Source: Sphingomonas sp. (lineage in GTDB: Bacteria > Pseudomonadota > Alphaproteobacteria > Sphingomonadales > Sphingomonadaceae). From it: a stretch of 64,000 nt of DNA. A program made the translations under genes and the position numbers. The notes below the pieces were generated by a model. The model was not told the DNA's origin. It worked only from the letters and a program-made list of their open reading frames with translations, and did not search any database. The stretch covers positions 765,931 to 829,930 of the forward strand of contig JAFOMG010000011.1 in NCBI GenBank assembly GCA_017418975.1, written 5' to 3'. Shown piece by piece: positions 43,595-52,688 of the stretch. Numbering within the stretch: the first letter of the stretch is position 1; each line of letters begins with the position of its first letter.

Positions 43595-43671
43595 CGTCCC
43601 CGCGAAGGCGGGGATCCAGAGTCAGGAGCGATGCGCGAAGTAACCCTGGGTCCCTGCCTTCGCGGGGATGG
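43595..43671. repeat. Pair of REP-type palindromes
   Basis: Two copies of the ATCCCCGC-type palindrome lie head to head: GTCCCCGCGAAGGCGGGGAT at 43595-43614 and TGCCTTCGCGGGGATG at 43655-43670, with about 40 bp between. This paired arrangement is typical of mobile REP elements. It falls between the small plus-strand gene and the end of rsmI. Confidence 0.75.
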
Positions 43672-43702
43672 CGGGATCGGGGCGGTTCCGACCCGCGCCG
43701 GA

Positions 43703-44536
43703 CTATTCCTTCATCGCCATCGCCCGCGCATAGAGCGCCTTGCGGTCGAGCCCGAGCTTCTTCGCCACTTCGCCCGCCGCCTTGCTCGCCGGCAGCCGGG
43801 TGAGCGCTTCGGCGAGCGCGGCATCGGCATCGTCGGCGCTGGCGGGCGCGGGGGCGCCCGGCGGGGCGACCACCACCACGATCTCGCCCTTGGGCGGCGC
43901 CTCGGCATAGCGCTCGGCCAGCTGGGTGAGCGAACCGGTCACGCATTCCTCGAACTTCTTGCTGATCTCGCGCGCCACCGCCGCCTCGCGGTCGCCCAGC
44001 CCCTCGGCCAGGGCGGCGAGGCAGGCCGAGAGTCGCGGCCCCGATTCGTAGAGGACGAGCGTGGCGCGCACGCCGGCGATCTCGGCGATCGCCTCGGCGC
44101 GGGCATGGAGCTTGGCGGGCAGGAAGCCGAGGAACAGGAAGCGGTCGGTCGGCAGGCCGGCCAGGGTCAGCGCCGCGATCGCCGCGCAGGGGCCGGGAAT
44201 CGTCGTCACCGGATGGCCGGCGGCGCGCGCGTCGCGCACCAGCTTGAAGCCGGGATCGGAGATCAGCGGCGTGCCCGCGTCGGAGACGAGCGCGATCGCC
44301 TCGGTCGCCATGCGCGCGACCAGGCCGGGGCGGACCGCATCGGCATTATGGTCGTGATAGGGCGTCATTTTCCCCTTCGCGCCCAGGTGCCGGAACAGGC
44401 CGGCTGTCACACGGCTGTCTTCGACGGCAACCAGATCGGCGCCCAGGAGTATTTCGGAGGCGCGCGGCGACAAGTCACCGAGATTGCCGATCGGGGTGGC
44501 GACGATATAGAGGCCGGGCGTGAGAACAGCGTGCAT
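43703..44536 (-). CDS. rsmI: 16S rRNA 2'-O-ribose C1402 methyltransferase
   Basis: SAM-dependent methyltransferase of 277 residues. Conserved parts are GLYIVATPIGNLGDLSPRASEIL (about 9-31), DLVAVEDSRVTAGLFRHLGAKGKMTPYHDHN, ALVSDAGTPLISDPGFKLVRDA and TIPGPCAAIAALTLAGLPTDRFLFLGFLPAK. It starts 12 nt from the divergent LpoA-like gene, the usual arrangement for this pair in proteobacteria. Confidence 0.96.
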   Translation of the reverse strand: MHAVLTPGLYIVATPIGNLGDLSPRASEILLGADLVAVEDSRVTAGLFRHLGAKGKMTPYHDHNADAVRPGLVARMATEAIALVSDAGTPLISDPGFKLVRDARAAGHPVTTIPGPCAAIAALTLAGLPTDRFLFLGFLPAKLHARAEAIAEIAGVRATLVLYESGPRLSACLAALAEGLGDREAAVAREISKKFEECVTGSLTQLAERYAEAPPKGEIVVVVAPPGAPAPASADDADAALAEALTRLPASKAAGEVAKKLGLDRKALYARAMAMKE

Positions 44537-44548
44537 CGGGGAGAGTAA

Positions 44549-45745
44549 ATGGCAGACGCGACCGTGAATCCGCAACGGGGCATCCTCCGCTGGGCCGCTT
44601 TGGGCCTCGCCGCCCTCCTCGCCGCCTGCGCCAGCGGGCCGCGGGTGATCCCCGAGTCGCGCCCCGCGCCGACGGTGGAGGCGCCGCGCGAGCGGCCCTC
44701 GACGCGCCCGATCTCGCCGGGCCTGCCGCAGGATGTGGAGCGCCACCGCGTCGCCCTGCTCGTGCCGATGACCGGGCCGAACGCCGGCGTCGGCAAGTCG
44801 CTCGCCAATGCGACGCAGCTGGCCGTCCTCGACACGAAATCGGACGTGCTGCGCATCACTACCTACGACACTGCCGGCGGGGCCGCGAACGCCGCGCGCC
44901 AGGCGATCGCCGACGGCAACAAGCTGATCCTCGGCCCGCTGCTCGCCGAGGAGGCGCGCGAAGTGGCGCCGATCGCCCGGGCCGCGCGGGTGCCGGTGCT
45001 CAGCTTCTCGAACGACACGGCGGTGGCCGGCAACGGCACCTATCTGCTCGGCTATTCGCCGGCCCAGTCGATCGAGCGGGTGGTCGATTATGCCCGGGCC
45101 CAGGGCGTCACCAACTTTGTCGGGCTGATGACCTCCGGCGTCTATGGCGAGCGCGCCTCGACCAGCTTCCTGCGGGCCGTGGAGGACCAGGGCGGCAAGG
45201 TGCTGGCGATGGAGACCTATGACGGCCGCCCCGGCTCGATGACCAGCGCGATCACCAAGCTTTCGCGCACGCCCTATCAGGCGATCCTGATCGCCGGCTC
45301 GGGCGCGAGCGGGGTGACGGCGGCGCCGATCATCCGCAAGTCGGCGGGCGGCAAGGCCTCGCGGATCCTCGGCACCGAGCTGTGGAACACCGATTCGGCG
45401 ATCGGCGCGAACGCGGTGCTGAACGGCGCCTGGTTCGCCAGCGTGCCGGACAATTACTACCGGACCTATGCGACCAAATATCGCGCCCGCTTCGGCGCGG
45501 CGCCCTATCGCCTGTCGACGCTCGGCTATGACGCGGTGCTGCTCACCGTGCGCATCGCCCGCGAATGGCGGCCGGGCGACATCTTCCCCGAGCGCCGCCT
45601 GGTTGCGCCCGACGGGTTCGGCGGGCTCGACGGCGCCTTCCGCTTCGGCCGCGACGGCATCGCCGAGCGCGCGCTCGAGGTGCAGGAAGTGAAGGGCGGG
45701 ACCACGGTGACGATCTCGCCGGCGCCGACCGGGTTCGGGGGCTGA
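44549..45745 (+). CDS. Penicillin-binding protein activator (LpoA/LppC family)
   Basis: Outer-membrane lipoprotein of 398 residues with lipobox LLAAC at about residues 23-27 and a C-terminal type I periplasmic-binding fold: HRVALLVPMTGPNAGVGKSLANATQLAVLD (about 66-95), KLILGPLLAEEAREVAPIARAARVPVLSFSND and YQAILIAGSGASGVTAAPIIRK. LpoA-type proteins activate class A PBPs in peptidoglycan synthesis. The N-terminal TPR domain of E. coli LpoA is missing, as is common in alphaproteobacteria. Confidence 0.9.
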   Translation: MADATVNPQRGILRWAALGLAALLAACASGPRVIPESRPAPTVEAPRERPSTRPISPGLPQDVERHRVALLVPMTGPNAGVGKSLANATQLAVLDTKSDVLRITTYDTAGGAANAARQAIADGNKLILGPLLAEEAREVAPIARAARVPVLSFSNDTAVAGNGTYLLGYSPAQSIERVVDYARAQGVTNFVGLMTSGVYGERASTSFLRAVEDQGGKVLAMETYDGRPGSMTSAITKLSRTPYQAILIAGSGASGVTAAPIIRKSAGGKASRILGTELWNTDSAIGANAVLNGAWFASVPDNYYRTYATKYRARFGAAPYRLSTLGYDAVLLTVRIAREWRPGDIFPERRLVAPDGFGGLDGAFRFGRDGIAERALEVQEVKGGTTVTISPAPTGFGG

Positions 45746-45750
45746 TATAT

Positions 45751-45779
45751 TTCCTCCCCCAGCTTGTCTGGGGGAGGAA
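45751..45779. terminator. Bidirectional terminator between the LpoA-like gene and hemW
   Basis: A perfect 12-bp stem TTCCTCCCCCAG/CTGGGGGAGGAA with loop CTTGT fills the gap between two convergent genes and ends one base before the hemW stop codon. A/T-edged G-rich stem in this position fits a two-way terminator. Confidence 0.8.
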
Positions 45780-46910
45780 TTAGGTAACCACCAGCTCGCG
45801 CAGGATCGCCTCGAGCACCGGCATCCCCGCATCGGTCACGATCAGCCGGCTGCCGGCGCGGGCGATCAGGCCCTGCGCCTCCATTCCTGCCAGCGCCTTC
45901 AGATCGAGCGGGGCGTCCGGCACCCCGGCCAGGTCGACGCCCTCGGCCAGGCGCAGGCCCATCAGCAGCGCCTCGGCACCGCGGTCGTGCGGGTCGAGCG
46001 GATCCTCGCGCTCGATGCCATGGCCGTTGCGCGCGATCGCCGCGAGCCAATTCTCGGGCTTCTTGCGCCGCAGCGTGGCCATGCCGTTCCGCCGGCCATG
46101 CGCGCCGGGGCCGACGCCCGCATAGTCGCCATAGCGCCAATAGGTGAGGTTGTGCCGGCTCTCCGCCCCGGGCCGGGCATGGTTGGAGACTTCATAGGCC
46201 GGCAGCCCGGCGGCCGTGGCGATCGCGCGGGTCGCCTCGAACAGGTCGGCCGCCGCGTCGGGATCATAGGCGGCGAGCTCGCCCTTCTCGAACAGCGTGG
46301 CGAATCGCGTGCCGGGCTCGATGGTGAGCTGGTAGAGCGAGAGATGCTCGGTGCCGAAGGACAGGGCGCGGCGCAGCTCCGCCTCCCAGCCGGCCAGCGT
46401 CTGGCCCGGCCGGGCATAGATCAGGTCGAAGCTGACCCGGCCAAAGGCGCGCTGCGCGGTCGCCAGCGCCGCCAGCCCCTCGTCGACGCCGTGCGCCCGG
46501 CCGAGGAAGCGCAGATCGGCATCGTCGAGCGCCTGCAATCCCAGCGAGACGCGGTTCACCCCGGCCGAGGCGATGTCGGCGAAGCGCGCGGCTTCCACGG
46601 AGGAGGGATTGGCCTCGAGCGTGACCTCGATGCCGGGGGCGAAGCCCCAATGCGCCTCGGCCGCCTCGATCACCGCGGCGACTGTCTCGGGCGGCATCAG
46701 CGAAGGCGTGCCGCCGCCGAAGAAGATCGAGCCGAGCCGGCGGCCGGGCAATGCGGCGGCCTCATGCGCCAGGTCGGCGAGCATGGCGGCGCGCCACGCG
46801 GCCTGGTCGACGCTCTCGCGGACATGGCTGTTGAAGTCGCAATAGGGGCATTTCGACACGCAGAACGGCCAGTGCACATAGAGTGCGAGAGGGGCGGGGG
46901 TGTCGGTCAT
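45780..46910 (-). CDS. hemW: Radical SAM heme chaperone HemW
   Basis: Radical SAM protein of 376 residues. The cluster motif is in HWPFCVSKCPYCDFNSH (CX3CX2C with the following Cys replaced by Phe, near residues 15-31), and GGGTPSLMP follows near 62. The HemW-specific HNLTYWRYGDYAGVGPGAHG is near 258. HemW delivers heme rather than making coproporphyrinogen. The ATG at 46910 is used. The frame stays open for another 46 codons upstream through the tandem repeat, without an ATG. Confidence 0.94.
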   Translation of the reverse strand: MTDTPAPLALYVHWPFCVSKCPYCDFNSHVRESVDQAAWRAAMLADLAHEAAALPGRRLGSIFFGGGTPSLMPPETVAAVIEAAEAHWGFAPGIEVTLEANPSSVEAARFADIASAGVNRVSLGLQALDDADLRFLGRAHGVDEGLAALATAQRAFGRVSFDLIYARPGQTLAGWEAELRRALSFGTEHLSLYQLTIEPGTRFATLFEKGELAAYDPDAAADLFEATRAIATAAGLPAYEVSNHARPGAESRHNLTYWRYGDYAGVGPGAHGRRNGMATLRRKKPENWLAAIARNGHGIEREDPLDPHDRGAEALLMGLRLAEGVDLAGVPDAPLDLKALAGMEAQGLIARAGSRLIVTDAGMPVLEAILRELVVT

Positions 46911-46924
46911 CGCTTGAAGGGGCT

Positions 46925-46949
46925 TGGAGCGGGTAACGGGAATCGAACC
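46925..46949 (-). repeat. 25-nt copy of the tRNA-Gly 3' end
   Basis: These 25 bases are identical to 47077-47101, the 3' end of the tRNA-Gly gene including its CCA and most of the T-arm. The copy lies 152 bp from the original and the tandem repeat lies between. Duplicated tRNA 3' ends are the usual footprint of integration at a tRNA, but no integrase is adjacent. Confidence 0.85.
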
Positions 46950-46955
46950 ACTAGC

Positions 46956-47052
46956 GTAGCCCGGCAGGGCGGAGCGCCACAAGGACGCGTAGCCCGGCAG
47001 GGCGGAGCGCCACAAGGACGTGTAGCCCGGCAGGGCGGAGCGCCACAAGGAA
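46956..47052. repeat. 33-bp tandem repeat, three copies
   Basis: Units start at 46956, 46989 and 47022, exactly 33 bp apart, each beginning GTAGCCCGGCAGGGCGGAGC; the third unit is slightly shortened at its right edge. Differences between units are one or two bases. Being 11 codons long, the units keep frame with hemW and would encode LWRSALPGYAS repeats. There are no spacers, so this is not a CRISPR array. Confidence 0.9.
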
Positions 47053-47076
47053 CACAGGTTCGCCGGGCAGGAAGGC

Positions 47077-47150
47077 TGGAGCGGGTAACGGGAATCGAAC
47101 CCGTGTATTCAGCTTGGAAGGCTGCTGCACTACCATTGTGCTATACCCGC
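47077..47150 (-). tRNA. tRNA-Gly (TCC)
   Basis: A 74-nt cloverleaf on the minus strand. Acceptor GCGGGTA pairs with TACCCGC, followed by T and an encoded CCA. The anticodon loop CTTCCAA gives anticodon TCC. The D-arm AGCACAATGGTAGTGC and T-arm GGTTCGATTCC are standard. The first pair of the anticodon stem is a G-A mismatch. It decodes GGA/GGG codons. Confidence 0.96.
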
Positions 47151-47200
47151 GAGCCGAGGGCCGAGTGCCACAGCCGCCCCGGGCCGGTCAACCTCGCAGG

Positions 47201-47983
47201 CTATTTCCCGGTGAAGTTCGGCTTGCGCTTCTGGAGGAAGGCCAGGCCGCCCTCCATGGAATCGGCGGTGCCGCGCGCGCTGCGCTGGTGGTTGGCCTCC
47301 ATCGCCAGCGTTTCCTCCAGCGTCGATTCGAGCGCCTGGCCGATGCCGCGGCGGATCAGGCCGAGCGCCATGGTGGGCCCGGCGGCGAGACGGGCGGCGA
47401 GCGCAAGCGCCTCATGCTCGAGCTGCTCGTCCGAGACGACGCTGTGCACCAGGCCCCAGTCGCGCGCCTTGGTCGCGGGCAGCTTCTCGCCCAGCAGCAT
47501 CATCTCCGCCGCGCGCGAGCGGCCGACCAGGCGCGGCAGCAGCCAGGTCGCCCCGCCATCGGGGACCAGGCCGATATTGACGAAGGCCTGGAGGAAATAG
47601 CCGGTGTCGCTCGCCACGCAGAAATCGGCGGCCAGCGCCAGGCTGCAGCCGATGCCGGCCGCAGGCCCGCGCACCGCGCTCACCACCGGCACGCCCAGCC
47701 GCGCGACGGCAAGGATCGTGGGATTGTAGTGATCGGTCAGCGCGGCATGCGTCGCCGCCGCCGGATCGCCCGAGGCGAGCGCGCCGCTCGCCACGTCGGC
47801 ACCCGAGCAGAAGGCGCGGCCGGCCCCCTGGAACAGCACCGCGCGGGCGCCGTCCAGCCGGGCCAGCGCGTCGCGGATCTCGTCGAACATCGCGGGCGGC
47901 GCGGCGTTGAGCCGATCGGGCCGGTTGAGCGTGATCACCAGCACGTCGCCGGCCCGCTCGGTCAGGATCATCTCGTACGCCAT
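47201..47983 (-). CDS. Enoyl-CoA hydratase/isomerase family protein
   Basis: Crotonase-fold enzyme of 260 residues. Oxyanion-hole motifs are AFCSGADVASG (about 57-67) and AVRGPAAGIGCSLALAADFCVAS (about 102-124), and the acidic residue region VNIGLVPDGGATWLLPRLVG follows near 135. The pattern resembles PaaG-type isomerases of phenylacetate catabolism, but no paa genes are nearby, so a more exact substrate cannot be given. Confidence 0.92.
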   Translation of the reverse strand: MAYEMILTERAGDVLVITLNRPDRLNAAPPAMFDEIRDALARLDGARAVLFQGAGRAFCSGADVASGALASGDPAAATHAALTDHYNPTILAVARLGVPVVSAVRGPAAGIGCSLALAADFCVASDTGYFLQAFVNIGLVPDGGATWLLPRLVGRSRAAEMMLLGEKLPATKARDWGLVHSVVSDEQLEHEALALAARLAAGPTMALGLIRRGIGQALESTLEETLAMEANHQRSARGTADSMEGGLAFLQKRKPNFTGK

Positions 47984-48054
47984 CCGCCACTCCCGTTTCG
48001 CTTCGCAACCGATAGCGGGGAAGGAGGGAGGGTGGAAGGGTGAGCCAGATGACG

Positions 48055-49488
48055 CTACGGCGCGGCCACTTGCGGCCCCGAAGGCGTGACCGTCAGCAGC
48101 GAATCGCCGCCGAGCGTGCGGTAGAGCGTCACCAGGTTGGTCGCCTCGATCAGCCGAGCGTTCACCAGTCCGCGCTGGGCGGAATAATAGGAGCGCTGCG
48201 CGACCAGGCTGGCCAGGAAATTGTCGATCCCGCCGCGATAGCGCGTGTCGGCGAGGCGATAATTGTCCTGGGCCGCGGCCAGGTTGGCCGTGTCGGCCTT
48301 GAGCTGGTCGGCGATGGTGCCGCGCCGGGCCAGGGCGTCGGCGACTTCGCGGAAGGCGGTCTGGATCGCCTTTTCGTAGCTGGCGAGCGCCGCGTCGCGC
48401 TGGGCCTCGCTCCGCTCCACGCCCGCGCGGCCGGCACCGGCGTTGAAGATCGGATAGCTGGCGCTCGCGCCGCCCGACCAGTTGAAGCCATTGCCCGAGA
48501 AGAGCCCGGTCAGCGCGTTGCTGGCAAAGCCGAGCAGGCCGGTCAGCGAGATGCGCGGGAAGAGCGCGGCACGGGCGGCGCCGATCTGGGCATTGGCGGC
48601 GCGCAGCGTATATTCGGCCTGCACCACGTCGGGCCGGCGGAGCAGCACGCCCGAATCGACGCCGGCGGGCAGCTCGGCAACGGTGGGCGCGGCTTCCTCG
48701 ATCGTGGAGGAGAGCAGCGTGGCATCGATCTCGGCGCCGACCAGCAGCCGGAGCGCGTTGACGTCCTGCGCCAGCGCGGTCTTCTGCGCCGCAACGTCGG
48801 ACTGGGCGGTGGCAAGGATCTGCCGCGCCTGGGCCAGGTCGGTGCGCGGCGCGATGCCGCCCTGCAGGCGCCGGTCGGTAAGCGCCACCGCGCGCTCGGC
48901 ATTGGCGGCGGTGCTCTCGGCGATCGCGAGCAGGCTGGCGTCCGCCGCATGGTTGAGCCAGGCGGCGGCGATGTCGCCGATCAGCGTCAGCCGGGTGGCG
49001 CGCGCCGCCGCCTCGGTCGCGAACCAGCGGTCCTGCTCGGCGCGAGTGAGCGAGGCGACGCGGCCGAACAGGTCTAGCTCGAAGGCGGGTATGCTGACAT
49101 TGCCCGAGAAGCTGGTGCGCGTGCCGCTGGTGGTGGCCGCCCCGGTGCTGCTGCCATGCGATGCGGTCGCGCCCGCGCCGGCATCGAGCCCGGGGAACCG
49201 GTCGGCGCGCTGGATGCGATATTGCGCGCGCGCCGCGGCGATGTTGGCGGCGGCGATGCGCAGGTCGCGATTATTGGCCAGCGCCTGCTCGATCAGCTTC
49301 CGGAGGCGCGGATCCTTGAAGATGTCCTGCCAGGTGACGCTCGGCAGCGCCGCTTCGTCGGCCTTGAGATAGGCGTCTCCCACCGGCCAGCCGGGCGGCA
49401 CCGGGGCTTCGGGCCGGGCATATTTCGGCTCCATCGAGCAGCCGGCGAGCGCCGTGCCGAGGAACAGGGTCAGAACCGCGCGCTTCAT
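48055..49488 (-). CDS. RND efflux outer-membrane factor, NodT/OprM family
   Basis: Outer-membrane channel lipoprotein of 477 residues with lipobox ALAGC near residue 17. Two repeated OMF halves are seen, each with long helices (NNRDLRIAAANIAAARAQYRIQRADRFPGLDAGAG near 80; RRPDVVQAEYTLRAANAQIGAARAALFPRISLTG near 290). The ATG at 49488 overlaps the pump stop by 4 nt. It would complete a tripartite drug efflux pump with the two genes upstream. Confidence 0.94.
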   Translation of the reverse strand: MKRAVLTLFLGTALAGCSMEPKYARPEAPVPPGWPVGDAYLKADEAALPSVTWQDIFKDPRLRKLIEQALANNRDLRIAAANIAAARAQYRIQRADRFPGLDAGAGATASHGSSTGAATTSGTRTSFSGNVSIPAFELDLFGRVASLTRAEQDRWFATEAAARATRLTLIGDIAAAWLNHAADASLLAIAESTAANAERAVALTDRRLQGGIAPRTDLAQARQILATAQSDVAAQKTALAQDVNALRLLVGAEIDATLLSSTIEEAAPTVAELPAGVDSGVLLRRPDVVQAEYTLRAANAQIGAARAALFPRISLTGLLGFASNALTGLFSGNGFNWSGGASASYPIFNAGAGRAGVERSEAQRDAALASYEKAIQTAFREVADALARRGTIADQLKADTANLAAAQDNYRLADTRYRGGIDNFLASLVAQRSYYSAQRGLVNARLIEATNLVTLYRTLGGDSLLTVTPSGPQVAAP

Positions 49489-52400
49489 GCCTGCGCCTCC
49501 CGCTTGCGGGCCCGCCGTTCGCGCAGCGCCTTGAGCGCGTCGCGCACGCCGCGGCGGACGAGCACGAAGAACAGCGGGATGTAGAAAATGGCGAGGATCA
49601 GCGCGGTGAGCATGCCGCCGATCACCGCGGTGCCGATCGCGATGCGGCTGTTGGCGCCGGCACCGGTGGAGATCGCCAGCGGCAGCACGCCGAAGATGAA
49701 GGCCAGGCTGGTCATCACGATCGGGCGGAAGCGGATGCGCGCGGCCTCGATCGCGGCCTCGATCACGCGCTTGCCCTCCTTTTCGGCGCGTTCGGCGAAC
49801 TCGATCATCAGGATGGCGTTCTTCACTGCCAGGCCCATCGTCGTGAGCAGGCCGATCTGCAGATAGACGTCGTTCTGAAGCCCGCGCAGCGTCACCGCGA
49901 ACACCGCGCCGATCAGGCCGAGCGGCACCACCAGCATCGCGGCGACGGGGATCGACCAGCTCTCGTACAGCGCCGCCAGGCACAGGAACACGATGAGCAG
50001 CGAGACGCCGTAGAGCAGCGGCGCCTGCCCGCCGGCCAGCCGCTCCTGATAGGAGAGGCCGGCCCAGGCGATGCTGGTGCCCGGGATCTGCGCGGCGAGC
50101 GTCTCCATGCGCTTCATCGCGTCGCCCGAGCTCTTGCCCGGCGCGGGCTGTCCCTGGAACTCGAAGGAGGAGATGCCCTGGAAGCGCGAGACGGTGGTCG
50201 GCGCGGTCGCCCAGCTGATCGTGGCGAAGGAAGAGAAGGGCGTCATCTTGCCGTCGGCACCGCGCACGAACCATTCGCCCAGATTCTTGGGATCGGCGCG
50301 ATAGGGCGCGTCGCCCTGGACGAAGACGCGCTTCACCCGGCCGCGATCGATGAAGTCGTTGACGTAGCGGCCGCCCCAGGCGGTCGACAGCGTGTTGTTG
50401 ACGTCCGCCTGGGTGAGGCCCAGCGCGGCGAGCTTCTCCTGGTCGATCTGGATGTTGAGCGTGGAGACGTCGGGCAGGTCGGACAGGCGCACGGCCTGGA
50501 GGTCCGGATCGGCATTGGCCGCGGCGAGCAGCTTGTCGCGGGCCGCCACGAAGTCGGTGCGCGACATGCCGCTGGTGTTCTGCAGCTCGAGCGTGAAGCC
50601 GTTCGACTGGCCCAGGCCGCGGATCGCGGGCGGCACCAGCGCGAAGACCTGGGCGTCGCGGAAGTTGCGGAAGGCGCCGGCGGCGCGCTGGACGATCGCG
50701 TCGGCGCCGTTCTCCTTGCCGGGGCGATCGTCCCAGGAGACGAAGTTGACGAAGCCCTGGCCGGTATTCTGGCCGCTGGCGCCGCCGCCCCCGCCGCCGC
50801 CGGTGACGGTGAAGATGGTGCGGACGTTCCTGCCCTCCTGCTCGCGCAGATATTTCTCGACCGCGAGCTGGACTTCCTGGGTGCGGGCCTGGGTCGCGCC
50901 GGCGGGCAGGCGGAACTGCACGCTGGCGGCGCCCTGGTCCTCGGTCGGCAGGAAGCCGGTGGGCAGGCGATAGAACATCAGCACCAGCACCGCGCAGGAC
51001 AGCAGGTAGATCAGCAGGAAGATCCACTTGCGATCGACGACATAGGAAATGGTGCTGGTGTAGCGCTCGACCGTCCACTCGAAGCCCTGGTTGAACTTCG
51101 CCATGCCGGTGCGGGTCCAGCGGCCGAGAAAGGGCACGCGGCGCGAGAACCAGCCGCTGCCGGGCGCGGGCATGTCCTGCTTGCGCTTCAGCACCGTGGC
51201 GGTCAGCGCCGGGCTGAGGATCAGCGCGACCAGCACCGACAGGACCATCGCCGAGACGATGGTGACCGAGAATTGCCGGTAGATCACGCCGGTCGATCCG
51301 CCGAAGAACGCCATCGGCAGGAACACGGCGGACAGCACCAGCGCGATCGCCACCAGCGCGATCTGAATCTGGTCCATCGACTTGATCGTCGCCTCGCGCG
51401 GAGTGAGGTCGGGGTCCTCCTCCATCAGGCGCTCGACATTCTCGACCACGACGATCGCGTCGTCGACGAGCAGGCCGATCACCAGCACGAGCCCGAACAG
51501 CGTGAGCGTGTTGATCGAATAGCCGAGCGCGTAGAATACCGCGAAAGTGCCGAGCAGCACCACCGGCACCGCGATCATCGGCACCAGGGTCGCGCGCCAG
51601 CTCTGCAGGAACACGAACATCACGATGACGACGAGGGCGATCGCCTCGCCCAGCGTCTTCACCACTTCCTCGATCGAGAGCTGGATGAACTCGGTGGTGT
51701 CGTTGGCATAGGCGTAGTTGAAGCCCTGCGGGAAATCCTTGGCCGCTTCCGCCACGGTCGCCTTGACCAGTTCCGCCGTCTTCAGCGCGTCGGCGCCCGG
51801 CGCGGTGCTGATCGCGATGCCCGAGCCGGGATGGCCGTTGACGCGGCTGACGGCGTTGTAGTTCTCCGCGCCCAGCTCGATCCGGGCGACGTCCTTCAGC
51901 AGCACGTGCGCGCCGTTGGTCTGGGTCTTCAGGATGATCTTGGCGAACTGCTCGGGCGTCTGCAGGCGCGACTGGGCGGTCACCGTCGCGTTCAGCATCT
52001 GGCTGGACGGCATCGGCTGGCCGCCGATCTCGCCGGCGGCGACCTCGGTGTTCTGGCTGGTGATCGCGGTCACCACGTCGCTCGGCATCAGGCCGTAGCT
52101 GGCGAGCGCCGAGGGGTTGAGCCAGATGCGCATCGCATAGGGCGAGCCGAACACGTTGACGTCGCCCACGCCCGGCAGGCGCGACAGCGTGTCCTGCAGG
52201 TTGGACGAGAGCCAGTCGGACACGTCGCGATTGGTGCGCTTGTCGGTTTCGTCATAGACGCCGACGAGCAGCAGCGTGTCCGGGTTGGACTTGGTGACGC
52301 GCACGCCCTGCTGCTGCACCTGGTTGGGCAGGCGCGAGAGCGCGGCCTGGACCTGGTTCTGCACCTGCACCTGGGCGATGTCGGGATCGGTGCCCTTGTT

Positions 52401-52682
52401 GAAGGTGGCGCTGATCGTCACCTGCCCGCGCGAGGTGGACGAGGAGCTGAAATAGAGCAGCCCGTCGATGCCGGTCAGGTTCTGCTCGATGATCTGGGTC
52501 ACCGAGTTCTGCACCGTCTCCGCCGACGCGCCGGGATAGGTGGCGCGGATGTTGACCTGGGGCGGCGCGATGTCGGGATATTGCGCGATCGGCAGCGAGA
52601 AGACCGCGCCCAGCCCCATCAGCATGGTGATGATCGCGATCACCCAGGCGAAGATCGGGCGATCGATGAAGATGCGCGACAT
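49485..52682 (-). CDS. Multidrug RND efflux pump, HAE1 (AcrB/MexB) family
   Basis: Inner-membrane drug/proton antiporter of 1065 residues. It starts MSRIFIDRPIFAWVIAIITMLMG, carries PDIAPPQVNIRATYPGASAETV in the porter domain, and has the TM4 proton-relay Asp pair in LVLVIGLLVDDAIVVVENVERLM (near residue 400). GQAPLLYGVSLLIVFLCLAALYESWSIP begins the second membrane half. It lies 6 nt after the adaptor gene and overlaps the outer-membrane factor, so the three form one operon. Substrates probably are hydrophobic drugs, solvents or bile-like compounds. Confidence 0.96.
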   Translation of the reverse strand: MSRIFIDRPIFAWVIAIITMLMGLGAVFSLPIAQYPDIAPPQVNIRATYPGASAETVQNSVTQIIEQNLTGIDGLLYFSSSSTSRGQVTISATFNKGTDPDIAQVQVQNQVQAALSRLPNQVQQQGVRVTKSNPDTLLLVGVYDETDKRTNRDVSDWLSSNLQDTLSRLPGVGDVNVFGSPYAMRIWLNPSALASYGLMPSDVVTAITSQNTEVAAGEIGGQPMPSSQMLNATVTAQSRLQTPEQFAKIILKTQTNGAHVLLKDVARIELGAENYNAVSRVNGHPGSGIAISTAPGADALKTAELVKATVAEAAKDFPQGFNYAYANDTTEFIQLSIEEVVKTLGEAIALVVIVMFVFLQSWRATLVPMIAVPVVLLGTFAVFYALGYSINTLTLFGLVLVIGLLVDDAIVVVENVERLMEEDPDLTPREATIKSMDQIQIALVAIALVLSAVFLPMAFFGGSTGVIYRQFSVTIVSAMVLSVLVALILSPALTATVLKRKQDMPAPGSGWFSRRVPFLGRWTRTGMAKFNQGFEWTVERYTSTISYVVDRKWIFLLIYLLSCAVLVLMFYRLPTGFLPTEDQGAASVQFRLPAGATQARTQEVQLAVEKYLREQEGRNVRTIFTVTGGGGGGGASGQNTGQGFVNFVSWDDRPGKENGADAIVQRAAGAFRNFRDAQVFALVPPAIRGLGQSNGFTLELQNTSGMSRTDFVAARDKLLAAANADPDLQAVRLSDLPDVSTLNIQIDQEKLAALGLTQADVNNTLSTAWGGRYVNDFIDRGRVKRVFVQGDAPYRADPKNLGEWFVRGADGKMTPFSSFATISWATAPTTVSRFQGISSFEFQGQPAPGKSSGDAMKRMETLAAQIPGTSIAWAGLSYQERLAGGQAPLLYGVSLLIVFLCLAALYESWSIPVAAMLVVPLGLIGAVFAVTLRGLQNDVYLQIGLLTTMGLAVKNAILMIEFAERAEKEGKRVIEAAIEAARIRFRPIVMTSLAFIFGVLPLAISTGAGANSRIAIGTAVIGGMLTALILAIFYIPLFFVLVRRGVRDALKALRERRARKREAQA

Positions 52683-52688
52683 GGGTGC

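Noticed and set aside
45780-46910. Oxygen-independent coproporphyrinogen oxidase HemN
   Set aside because: The protein has the HNXXYW-type HemW motif and HemW length, so it is the heme chaperone rather than the oxidase.
46956-47052. Possible CRISPR array
   Set aside because: Three 33-bp units are directly adjacent with no spacers, and no cas genes are in the window. It is a plain tandem repeat.
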